A stretch of DNA of 64,000 nt from UBA4736 sp002404015 (GCA_036747295.1 DAIOCN010000003.1:62001-126000); one strand, 5' to 3'; shown: positions 52,326 to 61,532, counted from the first letter of the stretch. The notes: a model not told the origin generated them from the letters alone. Numbers and translations are program-made.

Positions 52326-53867
52326 CTATTTTGCGTACTCGACTGCGCGGGTTTCGCGTACGACCGTCACCCGGATCTGGCCGGGGTAGCTGAGCTCGCT
52401 TTCGATCCGCTTCGCGATGTCGCGGGCCATGAGCTGAGCGGTCGAGTCGTCGATCTGTTCCGGCTTGACCAGGATTCGCACCTCGCGGCCGGCCTGGATC
52501 GCATATGACTGCTGGACGCCCTGGAACGAGTTTGCGATCTCCTCCAGCTTCTCCAGACGCTTGATGTAGGCCTCCAGCGTCTCCCGCCGCGCGCCCGGGC
52601 GGGCGGCTGAGATGGCGTCGGCGGCGATGAGCAGAAGAGCCTCGATGGTGTGCGGCTCCTCGTCGTAGTGGTGGGCCCTGACCGCGTGCACGACCGGGGC
52701 CGGAACCCCGTGCCTTTGGATCAGGTCGGCTCCGATGACAGCGTGCGAGCCCTCGACCTCGTGGTCGATGGACTTCCCGATGTCGTGGAGAAGGCCACAC
52801 ATCCTCGCGACCCGGACGTCGGCGCCGATCTCGGCGGCCATGATCCCGGCCAGGTAGGCGACCTCCTTGGAGTGGTTGAGGACCTGCTGCCCGTAGCTGG
52901 TCCGGAAGCGAAGGATCCCGAGGTGCCGGACGATCTCGGGGTGCATGCCTTGCAGGCCGACCTCGAGCACCGCCGCCTCGCCTTCCTCCTTAACCCGCTG
53001 CAGCACCTCTTGGCGCGCCTTTGCCACGACCTCCTCGATGCGGGCCGGGTGGATGCGCCCATCGACGATCAGCTTGTTGAGCGCTGTCCGGGCCACCTCG
53101 CGGCGGACCGGGTCGAAGCCGCTGATGATCACGGCCTCGGGGGTGTCGTCGATGATCAGGTCGATACCGGTGGCCTGCTGGAGCGCACGGATGTTGCGCC
53201 CTTCGCGGCCGATGATCCGGCCTTTGAGCTCCTCGTTGGGAAGCGGCAGCACCGAGACCGACGTCTCGGCCGTCTGGTCGGCGGCGATCCGCTGGATCGC
53301 CTCGGTGACGATCTGCCGGGCCCGCTTCTCGCTCTCCTCGCGAGCCACGAGCTCCGCCTCGCGCACCTTGCGCGCCACCTCGATCCGCAGGTCCTGTTCG
53401 ACCTGGTTCATTAGGATGCCCTGGGCCTCCTGGCGGGTCATGTTGGCGACCCGCTCGAGCTCTCGCAGCTGCTGCTTGACCGCCTCTTCGAGCTGTGCCC
53501 GGATCTCCTCCAGGCCGCGTTCGCGGTCTCCCAGCCCCTGCTCCCGCTTGTTGATCTCCTCGATTCTGCGTTCGAGGTTCTCCTCTTTCTGGTGGACCCG
53601 CTTCTCAGCGGCCAGGGCCTGGGCCCGGGTTTCGCGTGCGTCCGTCTCGGCGTCGGTCCGGATCTGGACCGCCTCCTCCTTGGCGGCGAGGAGCTGCTCC
53701 TTGGCAGCACTCTCGGCTTCCGCCAGGCGCTGGGCGGAGCGGCTCTCGGACTCCCCGAGCTCCGTTCCGTGGCGCCTCTGCAGGACGAGATAGGAAACGG
53801 CGAAAGCCGCTCCGCCTGCGACGAGCGCGGCGATGACCACCAACAGCAAAACGACAGGAATGGACAT
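52326..53867 (-). CDS. rny: Ribonuclease Y
   Basis: Membrane-anchored endoribonuclease that starts mRNA decay. The ~513-residue protein has one N-terminal membrane helix, a long coiled-coil (about 40-210), a KH domain (LKGRIIGREGRNIRALQQATGIDLIID) and an HD domain with HSKEVA, LLHDIGKSIDHE and GSHAVIGADL, followed by a C-terminal domain. ATG 53867 has GAGGTG 9 bases upstream; GTG 53879 would overlap that site. It is opposite in strand to its neighbours and framed by inverted copies of the repeat. Confidence 0.96.
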   Translation of the reverse strand: MSIPVVLLLVVIAALVAGGAAFAVSYLVLQRRHGTELGESESRSAQRLAEAESAAKEQLLAAKEEAVQIRTDAETDARETRAQALAAEKRVHQKEENLERRIEEINKREQGLGDRERGLEEIRAQLEEAVKQQLRELERVANMTRQEAQGILMNQVEQDLRIEVARKVREAELVAREESEKRARQIVTEAIQRIAADQTAETSVSVLPLPNEELKGRIIGREGRNIRALQQATGIDLIIDDTPEAVIISGFDPVRREVARTALNKLIVDGRIHPARIEEVVAKARQEVLQRVKEEGEAAVLEVGLQGMHPEIVRHLGILRFRTSYGQQVLNHSKEVAYLAGIMAAEIGADVRVARMCGLLHDIGKSIDHEVEGSHAVIGADLIQRHGVPAPVVHAVRAHHYDEEPHTIEALLLIAADAISAARPGARRETLEAYIKRLEKLEEIANSFQGVQQSYAIQAGREVRILVKPEQIDDSTAQLMARDIAKRIESELSYPGQIRVTVVRETRAVEYAK

Positions 53868-53991
53868 TGGTTGGTTCACCTCGCTATTCGGTTGTGAAGG
53901 TGCTAACCAGGCGAGGACGAAGCCTCACCGTGTTGGTCAGTGCTTCAGGCGCGCCCATAAGGGGCGCGTTTGACTTTTGGATTCTATTCTG

Positions 53992-54104
53992 CTGGGGAAG
54001 AACCTGCGGTTCCTCCCCAGTACCCTTCCTCCCTTTGTCGACTTACGTGTCGGTGCGCGTCCTGTATTCGGGACTCAGACGGCCTGGCGGAGCCAGGCCT
54101 CCCG
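53992..54104 (-). repeat. Inverted copy of the 132-base repeat
   Basis: The minus-strand reading matches the 132-base unit left of rny: GGCCTGGC/GCCAGGCC (54081-54099), GTCTGAGTCCCGAATACA, CGTAAGTCGACAAAGGGAGG and CTGGGGAGGAACC with GGTTCTTCCCCAG (53992-54020). The start of the unit is diverged. With the left array it forms inverted repeats around rny. Confidence 0.82.
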
Positions 54105-54148
54105 GACTACATCTGCACTTCCTCAAGTTTTTTGTTTTCCTTGACACC

Positions 54149-54937
54149 GTGTCGGGCGAGTTTCGGATTCTTTTTGTGGCTGATGTTGTTGGGCGGCCGG
54201 GGCGGGAGGCTGTCGATGCTCTGTTGGAGCCGCTAAAGCGGGAGCTTGAGCCGCATCTGACCATCGTCAACGGGGAGAACGCGGCTGGCGGGTTTGGCAT
54301 CACGGCCAAGATCGTGGACGAGCTGCGCCAGGCCGGGGCGGACGTGGTCACCACCGGCAACCACGTCTGGGACCAGAAGCAGTTCGTGGAGGAGATCGTC
54401 GGACTCGAGCGCGTCCTTCGCCCCGAGAACTACCCCCCCGGCGTCCCCGGCACAGGCCACCTGGTCCTCCAGGCCGACGGCGAGCAGGTGCTCGTCATGA
54501 ACCTGATGGGCCGCCTGTTCATAAACGACATCGACGACCCTTTCCGGGCCGCCGACGCGGTCCTGGCAGCGAACCCCGAACCCAAGATCGTCTTCTGCGA
54601 CATGCACGCCGAGGCGACCAGCGAGAAGACCGCGATGGGCTGGCACCTGGACGGCCGGGTAAGCGCGGTGGTGGGCACGCACACCCACATTCCGACCGCC
54701 GACCACCGTGTGCTGCCGGGCGGAACCGCCTACGTGACGGACGTCGGCATGGTCGGCCCCCGCGACAGCGTCATAGGCGTGGACAAGGAAGGGGCGCTGC
54801 AGCGCTTCCTGACCGGCATCCCGCGCCGCTTCGAGGTGGCCCCCGGACCCGTGACATTCAATTCGGTTTTGATTACCATTGATCGGCCCACCGGCCGGGC
54901 CACAACGATCCAGCGCATCGATCGAGAACACATTTGA
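54149..54937 (+). CDS. ymdB: YmdB-family metallophosphoesterase
   Basis: Calcineurin-like phosphodiesterase (TIGR00282 type) of 262 residues; B. subtilis YmdB hydrolyses 2',3'-cyclic nucleotides and influences biofilm formation. It has FRILFVADVVGRPGR, VNGENAAGGFGI, TTGNHVWD, DMHAEATSEK and GTHTHIPTAD. GTG 54149 gives a normal N-terminus. The upstream ~45 bases are unusually T-rich, and the first ~40 codons use more T-ending codons than neighbouring genes. It is followed by spoVS in a TTGA overlap, as in the rny-ymdB-spoVS order of B. subtilis. Confidence 0.93.
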   Translation: MSGEFRILFVADVVGRPGREAVDALLEPLKRELEPHLTIVNGENAAGGFGITAKIVDELRQAGADVVTTGNHVWDQKQFVEEIVGLERVLRPENYPPGVPGTGHLVLQADGEQVLVMNLMGRLFINDIDDPFRAADAVLAANPEPKIVFCDMHAEATSEKTAMGWHLDGRVSAVVGTHTHIPTADHRVLPGGTAYVTDVGMVGPRDSVIGVDKEGALQRFLTGIPRRFEVAPGPVTFNSVLITIDRPTGRATTIQRIDREHI

Positions 54938-55239
54938 CGGGGGTAGTTACACCAGTGAGTGGCGAGGGGCGGGCACCCATAGAGGTGCTGAAGGTTTCGG
55001 CGACTTCGAAGCCGGTCGCCGTAGCCGGCGCCATCGCGGGCGTGATCCGCAGCGCCGGCAAGGTCGAGGTACAGGCGATCGGGGCCGGCGCCATCAACCA
55101 GGCTGTCAAGGCGATCGCCATCTCGCGCGGCTACGTAGCCCCCGCCGGCATCGAGCTGGTCTGCATCCCCTCCTTCATAGACATCTCGATCGACGGCGAG
55201 GAAAGGACCGGCATCCGCCTCCTGGTGGAGCTCCGCTGA
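54934..55239 (+). CDS. spoVS: Stage V sporulation protein S-like protein (SpoVS)
   Basis: Small Alba-like protein of about 86-101 residues. The core EVLKVSATSKPVAVAGAIAGVIRSAG, VQAIGAGAINQAVKAIAISRGYVAPAGIEL and SIDGEERTGIRL is strongly SpoVS-like. In B. subtilis it acts in sporulation, but homologues occur in non-sporulators with unknown roles. TTG 54934 overlaps ymdB as TTGA; GTG 54955 is an equally good start. Confidence 0.93.
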   Translation: MTGVVTPVSGEGRAPIEVLKVSATSKPVAVAGAIAGVIRSAGKVEVQAIGAGAINQAVKAIAISRGYVAPAGIELVCIPSFIDISIDGEERTGIRLLVELR

Positions 55240-56510
55240 GCCCGAAAGCTCGCACGTTCCACGTCTGGACGATCGGGTGCCAGATGAACCTGGCGGACTC
55301 GGAGAGCCTCTCGCGACAGCTCCTGGCGGCCGGCTATGCGGAAGAGAAGGACCTCCAGCGGGCCGACATCGCTGTCCTCAACACCTGCGTCGTCCGTCAG
55401 CAGTCGGAGGACAAGGTTTACTCCAAGCTGCACGAGCTGCGCGAGTGGAAGACCCCGGAGCGGACCATCGCCGTCACCGGCTGCATAGTCAAGAAGGAAG
55501 GCGACCGGCTGCTGGAGCGCTTCCCGCAGCTGGATGCGGTGGTGCCGATCGGTGAGTACCGGCCCTTCATCGAGACCCTGGAGTCGCGCTACGACTACGC
55601 GCACGGCGAGCCGCTCCCGGCCGCGGGTCGGACCGGGATCAGCTACTACGTCAACGTGATCCAGGGCTGCGACCACAACTGCACCTTCTGTATCGTCCCC
55701 CAGGTGCGGGGCCGCGAGGTCTGCGTGCCGGCCGCCCAGGTTCTGCAGAGGTGCCGGCGGGCCGTCGCGGAAGGCGCGCGAGAGGTCGTTCTGCTGGGCC
55801 AGAACGTCGACGACTACCGCGACCCCGCCTCAGGAAGCGGCCTGGCCGCGCTGGTCCGCCAGGTCGAGGGCATCCCCGGCCTGCTCCGGCTCCGCTTCAT
55901 TACCTCCCATCCGCAGGACCTGGAGATGGAGCTGCTGGACGTCATGGCGGCCAGCGACGTGGTGGCCCACGAGCTGCAGCTGCCCATCCAGTCGGGGGAC
56001 GACTTCATGCTCAAGCGCATGGCGCGCGGCTACCAGGTGCGCCACTATCGCTCGATTGTGGAACGGGCCAGGGCCGCGATGCCCGACCTCGGCCTGTACA
56101 CCGACGTGATCGTCGGCTTCCCGGGCGAGACGGAGGAGATGTTTCTCAACACCCGGCGGCTCCTTGAGGACCTGGAGTTCGACGTGGTCCACCTGGCCCA
56201 GTACTCGCCGCGACCTGGCACCCACGCCGGCGAGCACTGGCCGGATGACGTCCCTGCCGAGGAGAAGCGGCGCCGCCTCAACGACCTGCTGGAGCTGCAG
56301 CGCGCGATCGCGGGCCGCAAGACCGCCCGCTGGGTGGGCCGCCGGGTCGACGTCCTGGTGGAGGGCGACGACGAGCTAGGCCGCCCCTACGGGCGCAACC
56401 GCCAGGGCAAGCGGGTGGTCGTCAAGCGCGCCCGTGTTCAGCCTGGCCGGATGGTCCAGGTACTGGTTGAGGAGGCGACCCCCGGCCAGCTGGCCGGAAG
56501 CGCCGCGTGA
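55236..56510 (+). CDS. miaB: tRNA-2-methylthio-N6-dimethylallyladenosine synthase MiaB
   Basis: Radical-SAM methylthiotransferase that adds the 2-methylthio group to i6A37 in tRNA. The ~424-residue protein has UPF0004-domain cysteines in WTIGCQMN, NTCVVR and VTGCIVKK, the radical-SAM cluster GCDHNCTFCIVP, and a C-terminal TRAM domain. The frame is open upstream but no nearby ATG, GTG or TTG precedes WTIGCQMN. CTG 55236 overlaps the spoVS stop as CTGA, has GGTGGAG 5 bases upstream (55224-55230), and gives MSPKARTFHVWTIGCQMN. It acts on the product of MiaA, encoded 4 kb downstream. Confidence 0.95.
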   Translation: MSPKARTFHVWTIGCQMNLADSESLSRQLLAAGYAEEKDLQRADIAVLNTCVVRQQSEDKVYSKLHELREWKTPERTIAVTGCIVKKEGDRLLERFPQLDAVVPIGEYRPFIETLESRYDYAHGEPLPAAGRTGISYYVNVIQGCDHNCTFCIVPQVRGREVCVPAAQVLQRCRRAVAEGAREVVLLGQNVDDYRDPASGSGLAALVRQVEGIPGLLRLRFITSHPQDLEMELLDVMAASDVVAHELQLPIQSGDDFMLKRMARGYQVRHYRSIVERARAAMPDLGLYTDVIVGFPGETEEMFLNTRRLLEDLEFDVVHLAQYSPRPGTHAGEHWPDDVPAEEKRRRLNDLLELQRAIAGRKTARWVGRRVDVLVEGDDELGRPYGRNRQGKRVVVKRARVQPGRMVQVLVEEATPGQLAGSAA

Positions 56511-58981
56511 CGGCCGACACCCCTGCCATGCGTCAGTACTGGGACGCCAAGGAGCGGCACCCGGACGCGATCCTCCTCTTCCGGCTCGGCGACTTCTACG
56601 AGATCTTCTTCGACGACGCCGTCGCGGCCGCGCCGATCATGGGCGTCACCCTGACCTCGCGGCCCCTGAAAGGCGGCCGCCAGCCCATGTGCGGCGTGCC
56701 CCACCACTCCTGGGAGGCCTACGTCGGCAAGCTCCTGCGGGCGGGGCGCAAGGTTGTGATCTGCGACCAGGTCGAGGCTCCCGACGGCAAGAAGGTGGTC
56801 CGCCGCGCGGTCACCAGGGTCCTCACGCCGGGTACGGTCCTGGAGGACGCCTACCTCGAGCCGGGCCGCTCCAACTACCTGTTGGCGGCCTGGAGCCGGG
56901 GCGCCGAGGCGGGCCTCTCCGCCTGCGACATCTCGACCGGGGAGCTGCTCCTGTGCCAGCTGGCGGCGGACCGCCTGCAGGCCGAGGTGGAGCGCCTGGC
57001 TCCGGCCGAGCTGCTCACCCCGCCCGCGATCGAAGAGTACCGCTTCGATCCGGAGCGCGGCCGCCGGCGCCTGAAGGACACCCTCGGAGTCGCCCACTTG
57101 GCGGCGGTCGGGGCCGAGGACACACCCCTCGCGGTGGGCGCCGCCGGCGTGCTGCTCGAGTACCTCGAGGGCAACCAGGTCGCTGTTCGCCCGGGCCTGC
57201 TGCGAGTCCGCACCTACTCACCTGACGCCACCATGCAGCTCGACCCGGCCACGGTCCGCAACCTGGAGCTGCCGGGCCTCCTGAAGCTCGTCAACCGCAC
57301 GGCCACGCCGATCGGCGCCCGCCGCCTGCGCGCCTGGCTCTGGGCGCCGCTGCGCGACGTGGAGGCGATCGAGCTCCGGTTGGGCTCAGTGGCCGAGCTG
57401 GCCGCGGGCCCCCGGCTGCGCGAGTCGCTCCATGACGCCCTGGGGGCGGTCGGCGACCTCGAGCGCCTGGTCAGCCGGGCCGCCCAGGGCCTGGCCTCGC
57501 CCCGCGAGCTGGTCGCCCTGAGGCGCTCGCTGGAGGCACTGCCCGGCCTGGCCGAGATCGCCGCCGCCGCGACCTCGCTGGCGCTCCGGACCCGGGCGGC
57601 CGAGATCATTCCGGACGAGGCGCTGGCGGCCGACCTGGCGGCCGCGCTGGTCGAGGACCCACCCGCTGTCATGAGAGAGGGGGGAGCCGTCAGGCCCGGC
57701 TACGACAGCGAGCTGGACGGCATCCAGTCGGCCTCGCGGGAGGCGCGTGAGTGGATCGCGGGGCTGGAGGCGGCAGAGCGGGAGCGAACCGGGATGAAGA
57801 GCCTGAAGGTGGGCTACAACCGGGTCTTCGGCTACTACATCGAGATCAGCCACGCCCAGCAGGCGCAGGCGCCGGATGAGTACATCCGCAAGCAGACGCT
57901 GACCACGGGCGAGCGCTACATCACGCCGGGGCTTAAGGAGCGGGAGGCGGTCGTGCTGAACGCCCAGCAGGACCGCGTGGCCAGAGAGCTCGAGATCCTC
58001 CGCCTGCTGCACGCTCGTGTGGGCGAGGCGGCGCCGGCGCTGCTGGCGACGGCGGAGGCGATCGGCGAGCTGGACGCGACCTGCGGGCTGGCGGAGGCGG
58101 CCGCCGACCTGGGCTGGGCGCGGCCGGAAGTCTCGGCGGGTCTCCGCCTGAGCATCGTCGAGGGCCGCCACCCCCTGGTCGAAGCGGCCCTGGGCCCCGG
58201 CAGTTTCGTACCCAACGACCTCGTCCTCGACCCCGACGCCGAGCAGGTCGTGATCCTCACGGGACCCAACATGGCCGGCAAGTCGACATACCTGCGCCAG
58301 GTCGCCCTGATCGTGCTCCTGGCCCAGTGCGGAAGCTTCGTGCCGGCGGCCGAGGGCACGATGATCGGGATAGCCGACCGGATCTTCACCCGCGTGGGCG
58401 CCCACGACGACCTCTCGGCCGGCATGTCCACATTCATGGTGGAGATGACCGAGACCGCCAACATCCTGAACCACGCCACGCGAGCCTCGCTCGTGGTTTT
58501 CGACGAGGTGGGGAGGGGCACCTCGACCTACGACGGCGTCTCGATCGCGCAGGCGGTCGTCGAGCACATCCACGACTCTCCCCGACTCGGCTGCCGGACC
58601 CTGTTCGCCACCCACTACCACGAGCTCACGGCACTCGCTGACCGCCTGCCCCGGGTCCGCAACCAGAGGGTCGAGGTGCTGGAGGAGGGGGAGACCGTGC
58701 GCTTCCTGCACCGGGTGGTGCCGGGCGGCGCCGACCGCTCGTACGGAATTCACGTGGCGGCCCTGGCCGGCCTGCCGCAGCAGCTGATCGCGCGTGCCCG
58801 GGCCGTCCTCGGCGAGCTGGAGCGGCGACAGCCGCTGGAGCCCCCGGAGCAGCAGCTGGGGCTGCCGCTGGCACCCGTCGAGGACCCGCTGCGTTCCGAG
58901 CTGGAGCACCTGGAGCTCGACCAGCTCAGCCCGCTGGAGGCGCTGCAGAAGCTGTACGAGCTGCGCGCCCGGCTCAACTAG
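56507..58981 (+). CDS. mutS: DNA mismatch repair protein MutS
   Basis: Mismatch-recognition ATPase of 824 residues. The mismatch-contacting Phe-x-Glu is in GDFYEIFFDDA near residue 30. Connector, lever and clamp domains follow. The ATPase has GPNMAGKSTYLRQ (Walker A), DEVGRGTSTYDG (Walker B) and FATHYHELT. GTG 56507 overlaps miaB as GTGA, and mutL follows 2 bases after its stop. Confidence 0.97.
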   Translation: MTADTPAMRQYWDAKERHPDAILLFRLGDFYEIFFDDAVAAAPIMGVTLTSRPLKGGRQPMCGVPHHSWEAYVGKLLRAGRKVVICDQVEAPDGKKVVRRAVTRVLTPGTVLEDAYLEPGRSNYLLAAWSRGAEAGLSACDISTGELLLCQLAADRLQAEVERLAPAELLTPPAIEEYRFDPERGRRRLKDTLGVAHLAAVGAEDTPLAVGAAGVLLEYLEGNQVAVRPGLLRVRTYSPDATMQLDPATVRNLELPGLLKLVNRTATPIGARRLRAWLWAPLRDVEAIELRLGSVAELAAGPRLRESLHDALGAVGDLERLVSRAAQGLASPRELVALRRSLEALPGLAEIAAAATSLALRTRAAEIIPDEALAADLAAALVEDPPAVMREGGAVRPGYDSELDGIQSASREAREWIAGLEAAERERTGMKSLKVGYNRVFGYYIEISHAQQAQAPDEYIRKQTLTTGERYITPGLKEREAVVLNAQQDRVARELEILRLLHARVGEAAPALLATAEAIGELDATCGLAEAAADLGWARPEVSAGLRLSIVEGRHPLVEAALGPGSFVPNDLVLDPDAEQVVILTGPNMAGKSTYLRQVALIVLLAQCGSFVPAAEGTMIGIADRIFTRVGAHDDLSAGMSTFMVEMTETANILNHATRASLVVFDEVGRGTSTYDGVSIAQAVVEHIHDSPRLGCRTLFATHYHELTALADRLPRVRNQRVEVLEEGETVRFLHRVVPGGADRSYGIHVAALAGLPQQLIARARAVLGELERRQPLEPPEQQLGLPLAPVEDPLRSELEHLELDQLSPLEALQKLYELRARLN

Positions 58982-58983
58982 CC

Positions 58984-60633
58984 ATGCCCATCCGACTCCT
59001 TCCACCCCAGGTCGCGGACGCGATCGCTGCGGGCGAGGTGATCGAACGCCCGGCCTCGATCGTCAAGGAGCTGGTCGAGAACTCTCTCGACGCCGGCGCC
59101 CGCCGCGTCAGCGTCGAGATCGTGGGCTCGGGCCGAACCCTGATCCGGGTCGCTGACGACGGCGCCGGCATCCCGGCCGACCAGCTGGCGCTGGCGTTCC
59201 TGCGCCACGCGACCAACAAGGTGGCGACCCTGGACGACCTGGACGCGATCGCCAGCCTCGGCTTCCGGGGCGAGGCTCTCGCCAGCGTGGCCGCCGTGGC
59301 GGACGTCGAGTGCCGGAGCTCGGGGGCCCGGATCCGCCTGCGCGAAGGCCAGGTCATCGAGGAGGGCGCGGAGGCGCCGGCGCCGGGCACGGTGATCGAA
59401 GTCCGCGACCTCTTCGCCAACACCCCGGCCCGGCTCAAGTTCCTGAAGTCGGAGGCAACCGAGCAGGCAACCTGCCTCAAGGCGGTGTCCGCCTACGCCC
59501 AGCTGCACCCCCACGTTCGCTTCGAGGTGAGGGTGGAGGGCAGGACGGCTCTGAAGACGCCGGGGGACGGCGACCTGAGGCGGGCGATCGCGGCGGTCCA
59601 CGGAGTCGCGGTCGCGTCGGAGATGTTGGACGTGGACGGGGAAGGCCTGCGCGGGATGACCTCTCAGCCGCGGCTGAGCCGGGGCAACCGGGATGCGATC
59701 ACGCTCGCGGTGAACGGCCGCCCGATCTCGTCCCGGGCCCTCGGCTTCGCCATCGAAGAGTCCTACCTGGGCCAGCTCGAGCGCGGCCGCTACCCGGTCG
59801 CGGTGCTCGACCTCGAGGTCGATCCGCGAGAGGTCGACGTCAACGTCCACCCGGCCAAGCGCGAGGTGCGTTTTCACGACGAGAGAGCCCTCTTCGCCGT
59901 GGTCCAGCGCGCGGTCCGGGCAGCGCTCACGGGAAGCCAGACCTACAGGCTGCCCGTGCCGGCCGACCCCTCGGAGCCCGCCGACCGGCCTTCCCGGCAG
60001 ATGACGCTCCACGACCCCCCGGCCGAGCTCGCGCATGCCGCCGAGGCGCCGGCCGCCCCGCCGGCCTCTCCGCTGCGGGCGCTCGGCCAGGTGCTCGACG
60101 GCTACCTGGTCGCCGAGAGCGCCGAGGGCGTTGTGCTGGTGGACCAGCATGCGGCCCACGAACGCGTGCTCTACAACCTCTTCCTGGCCCGCCTGGCGGG
60201 TTCGCCCGCCTCCTCACAGCAGCTCTTGCTGCCGCAGACGGTCGAGCTGGAGCCGGCCCAGGTGGCGGCCGCCGCCGACCACGGCGAGCGGCTGGCGGCG
60301 GTCGGCTTCCAGCTGGAAGACTTCGGACCGGGCACTCTGCGCGTGCTGGCGGCGCCCAGCGAGACTCCGCCGGGCCGGGTCGAGGGCGCCCTGCAGGAGA
60401 TGCTCAGCGTCCTGGCGGACCAACGCTCCGGGGACTCGGTCGAGAAGGCCGCCGCCTCGCTCGCGTGCCACTCGGCGGTCCGCTTCGGGGATCAGCTCGA
60501 CCCGGTGGAGCAGCGCCGGCTTCTGAGCGAGCTGGAGGCCGCCGAGCACTCGGTCACCTGCCCTCACGGGCGGCCCACGCGCCTTCTCCTCGAGTGGCAG
60601 GACCTGAAGCGCCACTTCCGGCGCAACTACTGA
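58984..60633 (+). CDS. mutL: DNA mismatch repair protein MutL
   Basis: GHKL ATPase of 549 residues that couples MutS to downstream repair. The N-terminal motifs are VKELVENSLDAGA, RVADDGAGIP, RHATNKV and GFRGEALASV. The C-terminal domain has DQHAAHERVLYN and CPHGRPTRLL. In the endonuclease motif DQHA(x)2E(x)4E the last Glu is Asn here, and ACR reads ACH, so nicking activity is uncertain. ATG 58984 is chosen. Confidence 0.96.
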   Translation: MPIRLLPPQVADAIAAGEVIERPASIVKELVENSLDAGARRVSVEIVGSGRTLIRVADDGAGIPADQLALAFLRHATNKVATLDDLDAIASLGFRGEALASVAAVADVECRSSGARIRLREGQVIEEGAEAPAPGTVIEVRDLFANTPARLKFLKSEATEQATCLKAVSAYAQLHPHVRFEVRVEGRTALKTPGDGDLRRAIAAVHGVAVASEMLDVDGEGLRGMTSQPRLSRGNRDAITLAVNGRPISSRALGFAIEESYLGQLERGRYPVAVLDLEVDPREVDVNVHPAKREVRFHDERALFAVVQRAVRAALTGSQTYRLPVPADPSEPADRPSRQMTLHDPPAELAHAAEAPAAPPASPLRALGQVLDGYLVAESAEGVVLVDQHAAHERVLYNLFLARLAGSPASSQQLLLPQTVELEPAQVAAAADHGERLAAVGFQLEDFGPGTLRVLAAPSETPPGRVEGALQEMLSVLADQRSGDSVEKAAASLACHSAVRFGDQLDPVEQRRLLSELEAAEHSVTCPHGRPTRLLLEWQDLKRHFRRNY

Positions 60634-61532
60634 GACCCGGCTTCGCGGTCCCGGTGATCCTGGGACCGACCGGCATCGGCAAGAGCCGGGCCGCCTTCGA
60701 GGTGGCCAGGGCGCTCGGCGGCGAGGTGGTGGTCGCCGACTCGCGCCAGGTGTACCGGCGGCTCGACATCGCCACCAACAAGCCCACGCCCGCCCAGCGC
60801 CAGGCCGTGCCGTACCACCTGGTCGACTTCGTGGACCCTGTACGGCCCTTCAACGTCCACGACTACGTGGCGTCGGCGAGCACGGCCATCGCCGAGATCG
60901 CGGCCGGGGGCCGGCTGCCGGTCGTGGAGGGCGGCAGCGTGCTCTATGTCAATGCTCTGACCGACGGCTATGCCCTGGCGGGCACGCCGCCCCGGCCGGA
61001 CCGCCGCCGGGAGCTCGAGCGGCTCTCGGTCGCGGAGCTGGCGACACTTCTGGATAGGCTGGACCCGGCGGCCGAGGTGGACCGCCGCAACCCGGTCCGG
61101 CTGATCCGGGCGATCGAGATCCTGGAGGTGTCGGGGCCGCCGCTGGCCCGCCACCGCCGGCGCCGCCCCCCCGAGTGGCGAGCGATTCGGGTCGGCCTGG
61201 AGGCTCCTCTGGAGGTCGTGGACCGCCGCCTGGAGGAGCGCTCTCGGGAGCAGGTAGAGCGGGGGCTGATAGAGGAAACGCGGCGCGCGCTGGAGGCCGG
61301 CGTTCCGGCCAGCTCCCAGGTCCTGACCGGAATCGGCTACAAGGAGGCCCTGGCCCACCTCCGCGGCGAGCTGACACTGGCCGAGTTGCCGCTCAAGATG
61401 GCCCAGTCCAACCGCCGCTACGCGCGCTACCAGCTGAGATGGCTGCGAAGGGACGACCGCATCCACTGGGTGGAGGCGGTCGCCGATCCGGTGCCCGCTA
61501 TCCTGAAGCACCTGGCGGAGCAGATGGATTGA
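60630..61532 (+). CDS. miaA: tRNA dimethylallyltransferase MiaA
   Basis: Prenylates A37 of tRNAs reading UNN codons, the step before MiaB. The ~300-residue protein has the P-loop GPTGIGKSRAAFEVA, ADSRQVYRRLDIATNKP, YHLVDFVDP, VEGGSVLYVNAL, RNPVRLIRAIEI, and TGIGYKEAL. I choose CTG 60630, which overlaps mutL as CTGA, because GTG 60654 (MILGPTG) would remove the first beta strand. The codon is not preceded by a clear Shine-Dalgarno sequence. Confidence 0.92.
   Translation: MRPGFAVPVILGPTGIGKSRAAFEVARALGGEVVVADSRQVYRRLDIATNKPTPAQRQAVPYHLVDFVDPVRPFNVHDYVASASTAIAEIAAGGRLPVVEGGSVLYVNALTDGYALAGTPPRPDRRRELERLSVAELATLLDRLDPAAEVDRRNPVRLIRAIEILEVSGPPLARHRRRRPPEWRAIRVGLEAPLEVVDRRLEERSREQVERGLIEETRRALEAGVPASSQVLTGIGYKEALAHLRGELTLAELPLKMAQSNRRYARYQLRWLRRDDRIHWVEAVADPVPAILKHLAEQMD

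Noticed and set aside
53941..53990. A GCGCGCC/GGGGCGCG hairpin and TTTGACTTTTGG upstream of ymdB as terminator plus promoter
   Set aside because: The T-run is weak and the spacing from TTGACT to any -10 is too short.
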